A model generated the notes under the pieces. The model saw only the letters and a list, made by a program, of their open reading frames with translations. It was not told the origin of the DNA and searched no databases. Position numbers and translations under genes: made by a program. 64,000 nt of DNA from Aquarana catesbeiana (Eukaryota; Chordata; Amphibia; Anura; Ranidae), in the NCBI RefSeq assembly GCF_042186555.1, contig NC_133328.1:360310676-360374675 (forward strand), in the 5' to 3' direction. This document shows positions 46,161 through 57,600 of the stretch, piece by piece; the stretch's first letter is position 1; each line of letters starts with the position of its first letter.

Positions 46161-46238
46161 CAGATATACTTGATACATCTCTAACCGACGCGTTTTGCGA
46201 GCTCTACTCGCTTCATCAGGGGCTGATGTGTACATCTG
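46161..46238 (-). ncRNA. type I hammerhead ribozyme, unit 4, probably inactive
   Basis: CUGAUGA and stem II are intact, but the second box reads AAAAC. This replaces the catalytically essential G12, and stem I has lost one G (CGG instead of CGGG after the triplet). The triplet is GUC. Confidence 0.7.
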
Positions 46239-47932
46239 GTGTCTGTAAAGAACAAATTAGATATGTGTTGAGGTATAGGTTATGATTGGGACAAAAGCAT
46301 GAGGCCGAAAATGGTAATCCCATACTTACTGGTTAGACAATTGGCTTCAGAGTCTGATCCCAAGCGAGGGTCAGCCGGAGACATCTCCCCAGGGAGCTGA
46401 AGGAACGGAGACCACAGCAAGGAGGACCAAGGCCAGACACAGGGCAGGCATGGCAAGGAGATGAAAGAAGGATGTGAACCAAGGTGTCACCCATAAATCT
46501 TGCAAGACATACTGGCTGTAAGGGAATATATGGAATGGAATGAGTATATGGGTGTGCATGTAGATCTATGTCAGAAACGATAACATGATTAAAGGTCCTG
46601 GGAGTATAAAGTTGTGTGCTAGAGTACCAAGAACACAAAAGAGGGCATGCAGAAGATGGGGAAGTCTTCAGAAGCATGCTCACTGTAATGAAATAAATAT
46701 ATATATTGAATAATAGTAGGTCTATAGTTGTAATTGAAGGCTGGGATTGTAAACATGAGTACAAAAATTACAGGAATTCTTTGCAGAGCATGGGAAAAGA
46801 AAAAAAGGGGGGGTTAGGGGGTATTTGAAAAGAATAAGGAAAGGTGTGGGGGAAGGTTAAGGAAAGAAAATAAAAAAAAGGGGAGAAAAAAAGAGCTAGT
46901 GTGGCAGAATATGGAAGTGGTAAAGTGATGATGAGGGAAAAAGTGAGCTGGGATGAAAAAAGGAGGAAAAATAAAAAAGTGAAATGATATAGAAAAAGAA
47001 TGTGTAGAAATTGCTATACCGCAGTGTGCATATAAAATTGAATGGAATTTGCTGAAAGATCACATATATAAGTATAAAGGTATATAAAATTGTAACCTAC
47101 CAGTGTGGTGAGATCTCTAGCCAATGTGTGAGGGAACCAGGAAGAAAGAGTATGCCATGCCAAAACCCCCGCCTAAATACCCGGACATCCACCGCGGCCT
47201 CCGCCCCTAACGTCATGCAAACTGGCGGTGAAGGGGAGGGACCGCAATGCGCCCGCCGAAGGACGGCAAGACGCAATCGCGATCCCTCGCTTCCAGCCTG
47301 TGATGATATGCATTGCCATGGAGATGGGGACACCGCTGAGAAGCGGAAGTCTCCCATCGGGCAAAGAAGCATGACGCCGATGCACATGGTGGCTCCATCC
47401 CCCCCAGATGGGCGGGAGGGGGGGAGACAGCAGGGGAGAGAACTCCCCATTTGTGCATCGCAGCTCCCGGAGATAAATGAACCGCCATACCCATGACAAG
47501 GGAGCAGTACAGGGGAGTCAGGTCTGCCAGCAAGCAAAAGGAAAAAAAAAGTTAAGGAACAACATGTCTGTAATGGATGGTGGAAAAGTATTGGCCAAAG
47601 GATCTGGGGGCAGCAATAGACCAGGGCATTTAGGTGTCTTCCACCTGGGTAAAGTCAGAAAAAAGGGAAATCTACAAGCTGCTCCCTAACATGGAACACC
47701 TCCATCCCTAAACTATGTGCAGAACCGAACAATCGCCCGTGGGACTTTAAGTGAGGTGTCCATGGTGGTCATAAGGTCAACAAGATGCGTAAAGGGGATA
47801 ACAAATTTTATTAGTATGAACATCATCCAATATAAAACATGATCATAAATAACAATTCCTAAAACAAGCAACATAGCATAATGGTCCTCTAAACATAGCC
47901 ATATGATATAATATCACAAAGTATACATAGTA

Positions 47933-48011
47933 CAGATATACATGATACATCTCTAACCCAACGCATTTCGTGAGCTCTACTCGCTTCATCAGGGGCTGAT
48001 GTGTACATCTG
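47933..48011 (-). ncRNA. type I hammerhead ribozyme, unit 5
   Basis: CUGAUGA is intact. Stem II is GCGAG/CUCAC (one mismatch). The second box is GAAAU, stem III AUGCGU and the triplet GUU. Confidence 0.72.
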
Positions 48012-49705
48012 GTGTCTGTAAAGAACAAATTAGATATGTGTTGAGGTATAGGTTATGATTGGGACAAAAGCATGAGGCCGAAAATGGTAATCCCATACTT
48101 ACTGGTTAGACAATTGGCTTCAGAGTCTGATCACAAGCGAGGGTCAGCGGGAGACATCTCCCCCGGGAGCTGAAGGGACGGAGACCACAGCAAGGAGGAC
48201 CGAGGCCAGATGCAGGGCAGGCATGGCAAGGAGATGAAAGAAGGATTTGAACCAAGGTGTCACCCATAAATCTCGCAAGACATACTGGCTGTAAGGGAAT
48301 ATATGGAATGGAATGAGTATATGGGTGTGCATGTAGATCTATGTCAGAAACGATAACATGAGTAAAGGTCCTGGGAGTATAAAGTTGTGTGCTAGAGTAC
48401 CAAGAACACAAAAGAGGGCATGCAGAAGATGGGGAAGTTTTCAGAAGCATGCTCACTGTAATGAAATAAATATATAGATCGAATAATAGTAGGTCTATAG
48501 TTGTAATTGAAGGCTGGGATTGTGTACATGAGTACAAAAATTACAGGAATTCTCTGCAGAGCATGGGAAAAGAAAAAAAGGGGGGATAGGAGGTATTTGA
48601 AAAGAATAAGGAAGGGTGTGGGGGAAGGTAAAGGAAAGAAAATAAAAAATGGGGGAAAAAAAAGAGCTAGTGTGGCAGAATATGAAAGTGGTAAAGTGAT
48701 GATGAGGGAAAAAGTGAGCTGGGATGAAAAAAGGAGGAAAAATAAAAAAGTGAAATGATATAGAAAAAGAATGTATAGAAATTGCTATACCGCAGTGTGC
48801 ATATAAAATAGAATGGAATGTGCTGAAAGATCACATATATAAGTATAAAGGTATATAAAATTGTAACCTACCAGTGTGGTGAGATCTCTAGCCAATGTTT
48901 GAGGGAACCAGGAAGAAAGAGTATGCCATGCCAAAACCCCCACCTAAATACCTGGACATCCACCGCGGCCTCCGCCCCTAAGGTCATGCAAACTGGCGGT
49001 GAAGGTGAGGGACCGCAATGCGCCCGCCGAGGGATGGCAAGGCGCAATCGCGATCCCCCGCCCCCAGCCTGTGATGATATGCATTGCCATGGAGATAGCA
49101 ATACCGCTGAGAAGTGGAAGTCTCCCATCGGGCAAGGAAGCATGACGCCGATGCACATGGTGGCTCCCCCCCCCCCCCCAGATGGGCGGGAGGGGGGGAG
49201 ACAGCAGGGGAGAGAACTCCCCATTTGTGCATCGCAGCTCCCGGAGATAAATGAACCGCCATACCCATGACAAGGGAGCAGTACAGGGGAGCCAGGTCTG
49301 CCAGCAAGCAAAAGGGAAAAAAAAGTTAATGAACAACATGTCTGTAATAGATGGTGGAAAAGTATTGGCCAAAGGATCTGGGGGCAGCAATAGACCAGGG
49401 CATTTAGGTGTCTTCCACCTGGGTAAAGTCAGAAAAAGGGAAGTCTACAAGCTGCTCCCTAACACGGAACACCTCCATCCCTAAACTATGTGCAGAACCG
49501 AACAATCGCCCGTGGGACTTTAAGTGAGGTGTCCATGGTGGTCATAAGGTCAACAAGATGCGTAAAGGGGATAACAAATTTTATTAGTATGAACATTATC
49601 CAATATAAAACATGTTCATAAATAACAATTCATAAAACAAGCAACATAGCATAATGGTCCTCTAAACATAGCCATATGATATAATATCACAAAGTATACA
49701 TAGTA

Positions 49706-49784
49706 CAGATATACATGATACATCTCTAACCCGACGCGTTTCGCGAGCTCTACTCGCTTCATCAGGGGCTGATGTGTACATCTG
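49706..49784 (-). ncRNA. type I hammerhead ribozyme, unit 6, full consensus
   Basis: Stem I is CAGAUGUACA/UGUAUAUCUG plus CAUC/GAUG plus CCC/GGG. CUGAUGA is followed by one A, perfect stem II GCGAG-UAGAG-CUCGC, GAAAC, stem III ACGCGU and the triplet GUC. All residues of the standard core are present. The minimal stem III (two pairs over a two-base loop, or a six-base self-complementary duplex between two molecules) is like the small Penelope-associated hammerheads reported to cleave as dimers. It would cut after GUC, leaving a 5'-GGGUUAG end. Confidence 0.88.
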
Positions 49785-50996
49785 GTGTCTGTAAAGAACA
49801 AATTAGATATGTGTTGAGGTATAGGTTATGATTGGGACAAAAGCATGAGGCCGAAAATGGTAATCCCATACTTACTGGTTAGACAATTGGCTTCAGAGTC
49901 TGATCCCAAGCGAGGGTCAGTGGGAGACATCTCCCCCGGGAGCTGAAGGGACGGAGACCACAGCAAGGAGGACCGAGGCCAGACGCAGGGCAGGCATGGC
50001 AAGGAGATGAAAGAAGGATGTGAACCAAGGTGTCACCCATAAATCTCGCAAGACATACTGGCTGTAAGGGAATATATGGAATGGAATGAGTATATGGGTG
50101 TGCATGTAGATCTATGTCAGAAACGATAACATGAGTAAAGGTCCTGGGAGTATAAAGTTGTGTGCTAGAGTACCAAGAACACAAAAGAGGGCATGCAGAA
50201 GATGGGGAAGTCTTCAGAAGCATGCTCACTGTAATGAAATAAATATATAGATCGAATAATAGTAGGTCTATAGTTGTAATTGAAGGCTGGGATTGTAAAC
50301 ATGAGTACAAAAATTACAGGAATTCTTTGCAGAGCATGGGAAAAGAAAAAAAGGGGGGGGGGGTTAGGGGGTATTTGAAAAGAATAAGGAAAGGTGTGGG
50401 GGAAGGTTAAGGAAAGAAAATAAAAAGAAGGGGAGAAAAAAAGAGCTAGTGTGGCAGAATATGGAAGTGGTAAAGTGATGATGAGGGAAAAAGTGAGCTG
50501 GGATGAAAAAAGGAGGAAAAATAAAAAAGTGAAATGATATAGAAAAAGAATGTATAGAAATTGCTATACCGCAGTGTGCATATAAAATAGAATGGAATGT
50601 GCTGAAAGATCACATATATAAGTATAAAGGTATATAAAATTGTAACCTACCAGTGTGGTGAGATCTCTAGCCAATGTGTGAGGGAACCAGGAAGAAAGAG
50701 TATGCCATGCCAAAACCCCCGCCTAAATACCCGGACATCCACCGCGGCCTCCGCCCCTAAGGTCATGCAAACTGGCGGTGAAGGGGAGGGACCGCAATGC
50801 GCCCGCCGAAGGACGGCAAGATGCAATTGCGATCCCCGCCCCCAGCCTGTGATGATATGCATTGCCATGGAGATGGGGACACCGCTGAGAAGCGGAAGTC
50901 TCCCATCAGGCAAAGAAGCATGACGCCGATGCACATGGTGGCTCCGCCCCCCCCAGATGGTCAGGGGGGGAGACAGCAGGGGAGAGGACTCCCCAT

Positions 50997-51747
50997 ATTT
51001 TTTTTGTTACCTAAATTGACCACTTGGCCGCCTTCTTTCTCTTTTAAATTTATTTAATTTTAATTTATTTTACATATTTTTTTTGTTAATTTAGTCTATT
51101 TATAACCAATTTAAATCTTCAGCAGACTCACCCATATGGTCTGTTACCATAATATGTTTATGTATACACGTTTATGGGTCCTATGACTGTTATGCCTTGT
51201 ATCTATCTGTGTCTGGTATTGCACATAGACGAACGGAGGGGGTAACTACATTCGGTGAGTGGGGACCCATTGGGGGAGCACCAAAGTCACCATACCTGCT
51301 GTGCACCAAAGTCACTTGATTTCTGGATATTTGGGATCACATTTTTTGTTCCTTTCTTCATTTATTTATTGTTATTTTTATATACATATATATTTTTTTA
51401 TTTATATGTTCACGTTTGGTCAGGAACTTGGACTATACATTGAACACTTATTAATAATATGTATTAGTCGTGGACTTTAGTTGCAAGTTCACTAAGGTGC
51501 GCCTATTTACTTAGTGCTCACACTGATTGGTGTGGATATTTTTGCACTTTATATACATTCACTTATAACGTTATGGTTAACGGATTGGTTTATTTATTTA
51601 TGGTTTCAACTTTAGTCTTTGGGTTGGATGGATGAGGGTGGGTATGCATCTCACTATTCTGAGTTGCATCATAGCCTTATTCAGACACACTCCAAACACA
51701 TAATCACCTATTAGGCATTTTCTACATACTTATTGGTCTAGTAATTA
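50997..51747. other. non-repeated internal part of the composite, no gene seen
   Basis: AT-rich sequence (TTTATTTATTGTTATTTTTA and similar) follows the truncated unit. No relative is seen elsewhere in the window and no motif-bearing frame. CACCAAAGTCAC is repeated at 51280 and 51304. Confidence 0.5.
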
Positions 51748-52417
51748 CTGTATTTATTGGCGTATAACACTCACTTTTTCACCATGAAAATCGGGTGCAA
51801 ATAGCATGTGCGTGTTATACGCCCATACTTCAATTTCAGCCGCCTCGGAGGGAACAGGGAGGGGGGCAGGATGAGCACCATCAGATTACATACAGTGGGA
51901 ATCTCCTGTTTACTTGGCGGCCTCAGTAATAGGAAGTCCTCTCTCCTGGGCCACCATTGGACCACTGTTCTGTCCATCATAGAAGATTCTCACTGTATGT
52001 AATCTGTTGGCGCTCGTTCCGCCCCGCTCCCTGTCCCCTCTAAACTGCAGAAGGGCATCGATCAGGCTGCAGTGATGGCAACGGTGAGGCTGCTGCATTG
52101 ATGGCAATGGTGATGCTGCTGCATTGAAGGCAATGGTGATGCTGCTGCATTGATGGCAATGGTGATGCTGCTGCATTGATGGCAATGGTGAAGCTGCTGC
52201 ATTGATGGCAATGGTGAGGTTGCTGCATTGATGGCAATGGCGAGGCAGCTGCATTGATGTGGACTGATGACGCTGCACTGATGGCACTTGTGAGGCTGCA
52301 GATGGGCACTGACCCAAAGTTCCTTATTTAAAATTAAAGTTTTTTTTCCTGAAACTTCCTTCTTAAAATGAATGTGCGTGTTATAGGCCTGTGCGTGTTA
52401 TACGCCGATAAATACGG
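51748..52417. mobile_element. 670-bp MITE with TA duplication and internal VNTR
   Basis: The ends are CTGTATTTATTGGCGTATAA and, inverted, CCGTATTTATCGGCGTATAA. TA flanks both sides (51746-51747, 52418-52419). GTGCGTGTTATACGCC is repeated inside both ends. The centre holds a 27-bp VNTR (52085-52300). TA targets suggest a Tc1/mariner-like or ISL2EU-like mobiliser; I cannot decide which. Confidence 0.88.
52085..52300. repeat. 27-bp VNTR in the MITE
   Basis: There are about eight units of GCTGCTGCATTGATGGCAATGGTGA-type sequence. The minus-strand frame (Ser-Met-Gln-Gln-rich) is a repeat by-product. Confidence 0.95.
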
Positions 52418-52492
52418 TAATATTTTTTCTTTTGTGTATGGTTTGAAACATCTTCTAGGGAGATGGGCAGAGCCTAGCGGAGCAGACATGCA

Positions 52493-53683
52493 TTGTTAGA
52501 GCTCCACACCGCTGAGGAGAGAAGAGAAGGACAAAGCGGAGCCTGCAGGCTCAAAAGATATCCATTTCAACCTTTTTGCCCCTGGGAACAAACTGTGAAA
52601 GTTTGGGCAGGAAATATGGTACTGGGAGGAAACCATGGCAGAAATAAAAATCACCTAACAAAGAGCTCACATGCACTCACTGCAGCTGAAGCAGCTCCAG
52701 TCACCTCACAAGATACAGCATCAGGGCGCTCTCACAGACAGAAAATGTCACAGCAAGACTCTCCATTTGAGTCAGATACAGAACAAATCCTCTCACAAAC
52801 TTCTCCACAAGCCTCCTCAGCATCCCCAGTAATATTATTACAATTTGAAAAGATGCTTCATAAGGCTTTAAAACAAACCTCAGACCAAATAACAAAAAGC
52901 CTAACCAAAGAAATAAGAGAGCTAGGAAACCGCACCGCAGCCTTAGAAATAAAAATGGATGAAATTGAAATTACAACCCAAGAAAATATAACAAAATTGG
53001 AACAATTAAAAGAAGAGAATTTAATACTTCAAACTAAGCTCGAAGATTACGAAAATAGAGCCAGACATTCAAACTTGCGCATAAGGGGAATACCTGAAAC
53101 TGTGACAGACCTGCAATCTACTATTACTGCTCTATTACAAGAACTAAAGCCAGATATCCCTATTGAACATTTAGAACTGGACAGAGTACACAGAGCCCTC
53201 ACAGCCAAAAAGAAAGATGGACCCCCACATGATATAATCACAAAATTTCATTATTACAGAACGAAAGAACAAATACTAATTGCTGCAAGAGAAAAAAAGG
53301 AACTTAATTTTCAAGGACACAATTATCAAATTTTTGCTGACCTATCCCAACTTACTATTACTAAAAGACGATCCATGAAACCCCAACTAATGGAACTGCA
53401 ACGCCACAACATTATGTATCAATGGGGCTTCCCCTTTTCAGTCAGATTTAACCACCAAGGTACAATTTACAGAAGCAGATCAGCAGATGAACTACAACAA
53501 ACCCTTTTAAAATTAAATCTGACAGAACCCACAAGCAGCAATTCTCCCACACGCAGAAGAATGGCATCATCTTCACCTTCAGGCAGCACCCAGAAAATTC
53601 CAGAACAAAATGGGAATCATCATTCTCACAAAAGAGGCCGTTATGCCACATCATCCATGGACCAAGAAGATTCAATGGACTGA
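52493..53683 (+). CDS. L1 ORF1p, RNA-binding protein
   Basis: This 396-codon frame encodes the nucleic-acid chaperone that coats LINE RNA. A Ser/Thr/Gln-rich N-terminus is followed by a coiled coil (about residues 115-190, heptads of Leu/Ile within ALEIKMDEIEI and ITKLEQLKEENLILQTKLED). The RRM-like domain opens with NLRIRGIPE (about 194-202). The C-terminal domain includes IFADLSQLTITKRRS (about 281-295) and a basic tail. The first ATG at 52493 is only 35 nt inside the element. The in-frame ATG at 52616 (residue 42, MVLGGNHGRNKNH) looks more like the start of related proteins, so the first 41 residues are doubtful. No stop or frameshift is seen. Confidence 0.9.
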   Translation: MLELHTAEERREGQSGACRLKRYPFQPFCPWEQTVKVWAGNMVLGGNHGRNKNHLTKSSHALTAAEAAPVTSQDTASGRSHRQKMSQQDSPFESDTEQILSQTSPQASSASPVILLQFEKMLHKALKQTSDQITKSLTKEIRELGNRTAALEIKMDEIEITTQENITKLEQLKEENLILQTKLEDYENRARHSNLRIRGIPETVTDLQSTITALLQELKPDIPIEHLELDRVHRALTAKKKDGPPHDIITKFHYYRTKEQILIAAREKKELNFQGHNYQIFADLSQLTITKRRSMKPQLMELQRHNIMYQWGFPFSVRFNHQGTIYRSRSADELQQTLLKLNLTEPTSSNSPTRRRMASSSPSGSTQKIPEQNGNHHSHKRGRYATSSMDQEDSMD

Positions 53684-54630
53684 CATCCTAATTCCTGATA
53701 TCTCTTCATTTATTATACTAAGAGATGGTTCTCTATAAAAAACCTGTATTTATAACTGAATGTAACTGCATTCTGATAGTCACACACTGTGTGGGATAAT
53801 GTTACATTCCAGTTATATTTCTTATTGCTTCTGATTCATATAGCCTTAGAATATATAAGTGAAATAAGGAAATTCTTGTTCAGTTATATATTATCAGGTA
53901 ATAACAATAGATTTATTACTTTTTAGGACAAATATGTTCAATAATCCAGAAGTAATGGAAGCTTTTTCTTTTTTTTCCTAAAACAAATATACTATTACCT
54001 AACTAGTTCCTAGAATTATGTTTTTGTTTATTCTAATCTGAAGCAATACAACCTCAATTTTATGAGTTAACATATCTAAAACAGTTACATATGAATAAAA
54101 TATGTAATTGTTTACTCTAAAAGGGTTAAAATCCCAAAATAATTCAAACTATCTTCATCAATACCAAAGTTATTAACAGTACCTTTCTAACTGAATTATT
54201 TAGCCTAGGGCAAGACTAACCATATACAACCACTCTGGAATAAATAATTTCAACAAAAACTATATTCGGCACTCCAATTAATGAAACATCATTTTGATGT
54301 CTTTTGACATAGCACTTCTCTCCTGTAAGCGGAAGATCCGTGTACCCCCATTAGCTCTCCTCATTCTCCCAACCATATTATGTGGGAGTGTGACGAAGGC
54401 ACTTATTCCCCTGAGAGAGATATTTATTCTCTTTCACGGGTAAATTGTGATTACTTGCAAAAAATAATTTATACAATATATCATCTAATCTCATATGTTT
54501 TTTGTTTACTCTTTACTCCAGAATTCACTGGTTTCTTTTCTATCTTTTCATCTCTTCAGTCCACACAGGTTGATCTGCGCAGTCAGCTCTGCATAACAAA
54601 AAGTAAGTCAAAACTATTTGACCTGTTGCC
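53684..54630. other. inter-ORF spacer of the L1
   Basis: AT-rich sequence with stops in all frames separates ORF1 and ORF2. It is long for an L1 spacer (about 0.95 kb). I see no promoter or RNA motif. Confidence 0.6.
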
Positions 54631-57600
54631 ATGGCACCACTGAATATACTTTCCCTGAATGTTCAGGGAATAAATGTCCCTCAAAAAAGGACCAAAGCCT
54701 TCCGTACTTTCCATAACAAGAAGGCTCACATAGTATGCCTCCAAGAAACACACTTCACCAAAGATTCTACTCCAAAATATATTTCTCCTTTTTATCAACA
54801 AATTTACACGGCTTCTGCCTGTACCAAGCAAAGGGGAACTCTAATTGCATTTCACCGATCCACACCATTCACCTTATCATCAGAAATTAAAGACCCAGAA
54901 GGTAGATACCTGATACTCATGGGTTATATAATGGAGACAGCAATCATGGTGATTTCCTACTACGCTCCTAACAAACAACCTACACCATTCCTCTCACATA
55001 TATTACAAGTGATTAATACACACAAAATAGGAACAGTGATAATGTGTGGGGATTCGAACCAGGTCCTCCTCCCATTTCTAGATAAATCACCTTTTACACC
55101 ATCCAAAATAACCTCTAGATTACCTTTTTCTCAACTTCTTTCCAAATACAATCTGGTAGATTCGTGGAGAGAAAGTAACCCAATGAAAAAGAAATTCACT
55201 TATTTCTCGCACCCTCATCAAACCTTCACCAGAATAGATCATATTTTTCTAACAATAGGAATGTTACCAGAAATTATTGCATCAGATATAATTCCGATTC
55301 CGTGGTCTGACCATAATGCAGTATACACTACTATAGCCTCAGCCATACCAAAAGCGCATGACCCAACGTGGTACTTACCGGACATAATGCTCAAACACCC
55401 ACTACATCAGATGGCCATTGAACAAGCTTTAAAGGAATACATATCAATTAATAATACAACAGACATCTCCCCAATAACACTGTGGGAAGCTCATAAGCCT
55501 GTCTTGCGTGGTACAATACAAAGACAAATGGCACTATTTAAACAGGAACGCAAAAATCTAGCAAAAAAACTAGAACTCAATTTTAATGCAGCCTACATAT
55601 CATTCCAAGATAATCCATCTCAGAGTACAAAATCTCATCTGGAAAAATCTAGATTGGAATACGATCTATTTCTCACTGAGTCAGTTGATAAATCCCTCAA
55701 ACGCTCCAAACACAATTTCTACATGAATACAAACAAACCAGGTACATATTTGGCTCGGGCATTAAATTCAACTAACAAATCTTTTAAACCAATACGTTTG
55801 AAATTATCAAAAAATGTTTATTCTTGTAATCCAGTTAAAATAGTCCATAAATTTCACTCACATCTCGCAACTTTATACAAGACAAACAATGAATTTAATC
55901 CTACAGAGGCTGAATCCTTCTTCTCAAAAATAACCTTACCTGAGTTATCTCAGAATCAAAAAAGCAGTTTGGATGAGCCTATAACTATAGATGAAGTTGC
56001 TAACGCCATAAAAGACCTAAAACTTAACAAAAGACCAGGCCCAGACGGCTACTCGGCTTTATACTATAAAACATTCTCAGAAATACTCTCTCCCATTCTC
56101 ACTGAAACTTTTAACAAACTTCTAGATGGACATTCTTTTCGGCAAGAAACACTAATGGCAATTGTTTGTATGATCCCAAAACCCCTTTCTGATGATACTT
56201 CCTGTTTGAATTACCGGCCTATCTCTCTGTTAAACCTTGATATTAAATTATTAGCAAAAATAATAGCAAAACGCCTCAATAGCATTATAGGAAAATTAAT
56301 ACATAGAGATCAAGTAGGCTTCATGCCAAATAGACAGGCAGGCGATAATATACGCAGGGCAGTGTTATTGGCACATATTGCTAAAAAACGGAAAATCCCT
56401 TTATGTTTTCTATCTCTCGATATTAAGAGGGCATTTGACACAGTATCCTGGCAATATATGCAATATTCATTACAAAAATGGGGTTTTGGACCCCACTTTT
56501 TAACATGGATCAAAGCATTATATAATAAACCCAAAGCTATATAAAATATGCTGGATACAAATTTGAAGCCTTTAATATCGAAAGAGGTACCCGACAGGGT
56601 TGCCCATTATCTCCCTTATTATTTGCCCTTATACTCGAACCCATGGCCCAATACATCAGAACAAACCAAACTATAACTGGCATTGAAGTAGGAGGTATTA
56701 CACACAAATTATGTATATTTGCAGACGATATATTACTTTTTCTATCATCACCACAGGTCTCTGGTCCTAACTTAATACCAGCTCTTGATGGATTTGCAGC
56801 CCTATCCGGCCTTATGATTAATCCTAAGAAATGCCTAGTGCTTAATATTTCACTCACAAACATGGAATTGATCCCAGCTAGGGCTGCACTCCCATTCACA
56901 TGGGCAGAAAAATCAATCCCATATCTTGGAATTCATTTAACAGCATCTCATTCTGAATTATTCTCAACCAATTATCCTCCTGTATTAGGACAGATCACAA
57001 ATCTAATAAAACAATGGTCGCAACTTCCTTTATCCTGGATAGGGAAGATTTAATGCAATCAAAATGACTATTCTACCCAAATTGCTTTATCTATTCAGAG
57101 TCCTCCCTATTCCAATTCCTTCCTATTTTTTGAGAATAGTACAAAAAAGAGCAACTTCGTTTATATGGGGCTCTTCTAAACCACGTATACCTATACACAC
57201 ACTACATCTTCCCAAAAATAAAGGAGGCCTGGGATACCCTAATTTTACTAACTACTACAGAGCAGCACATTTGGCCAGTCTGTCCAAATACCATGCAAAA
57301 CAGGAAATCCCATTATGGGTATTTATAGAGGCTTCAGAAAATGACCCTCTATTAATATCAAACTTATTATGGCTTGATCCTAAAGACCGCTTTAAAATTC
57401 ATAATCCCATAACTAAACACTTCTTATCTCTCTGGGATAAACTAAAAACCAAATATCAGTTACAATCTCCACACAATCCTCTCCTTTCTTTTATCAGAAA
57501 TCTGGCCTTTTATCCGGCATGGATCTACCCAAATTCTTTTAAAGCTTGGACAACATCAGGCATTCAGACACTAAATGACTTCATAGCATCTAAATCATTC

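Larger units (their letters stand above)
40618..50996 (-). repeat. tandem array of ~1775-bp hammerhead units (5 full + 1 truncated)
   Basis: Units run 40618-42395, 42396-44169, 44170-45947, 45948-47719, 47720-49492 and 49493-50996. The last is cut at ACTCCCCAT, about 275 bp short. In minus sense each has a GC-rich 5' half with a poly-G tract of variable length, a GGGTATTTAAG(C/G) box (rc of 41836-41848 in unit 1), a purine/pyrimidine-biased stretch, and a conserved ~480-nt block. The hammerhead and then AATAAAATTTGTTATCCCC near the 3' end follow. Units are about 95-98% alike by eye. Overlapping open frames of 100-160 codons recur on both strands, but they overlap each other and lack motifs, and their lengths differ between units. 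I do not call them genes. Confidence 0.97.

Noticed and set aside
40618..50996. CRISPR-like array
   Set aside because: Repeats are about 1775 bp with no short repeat/spacer structure, and the DNA is clearly eukaryotic.
52040..52317. Ser-Met-Gln-Gln repeat protein
   Set aside because: It arises from the 27-bp VNTR inside a MITE.
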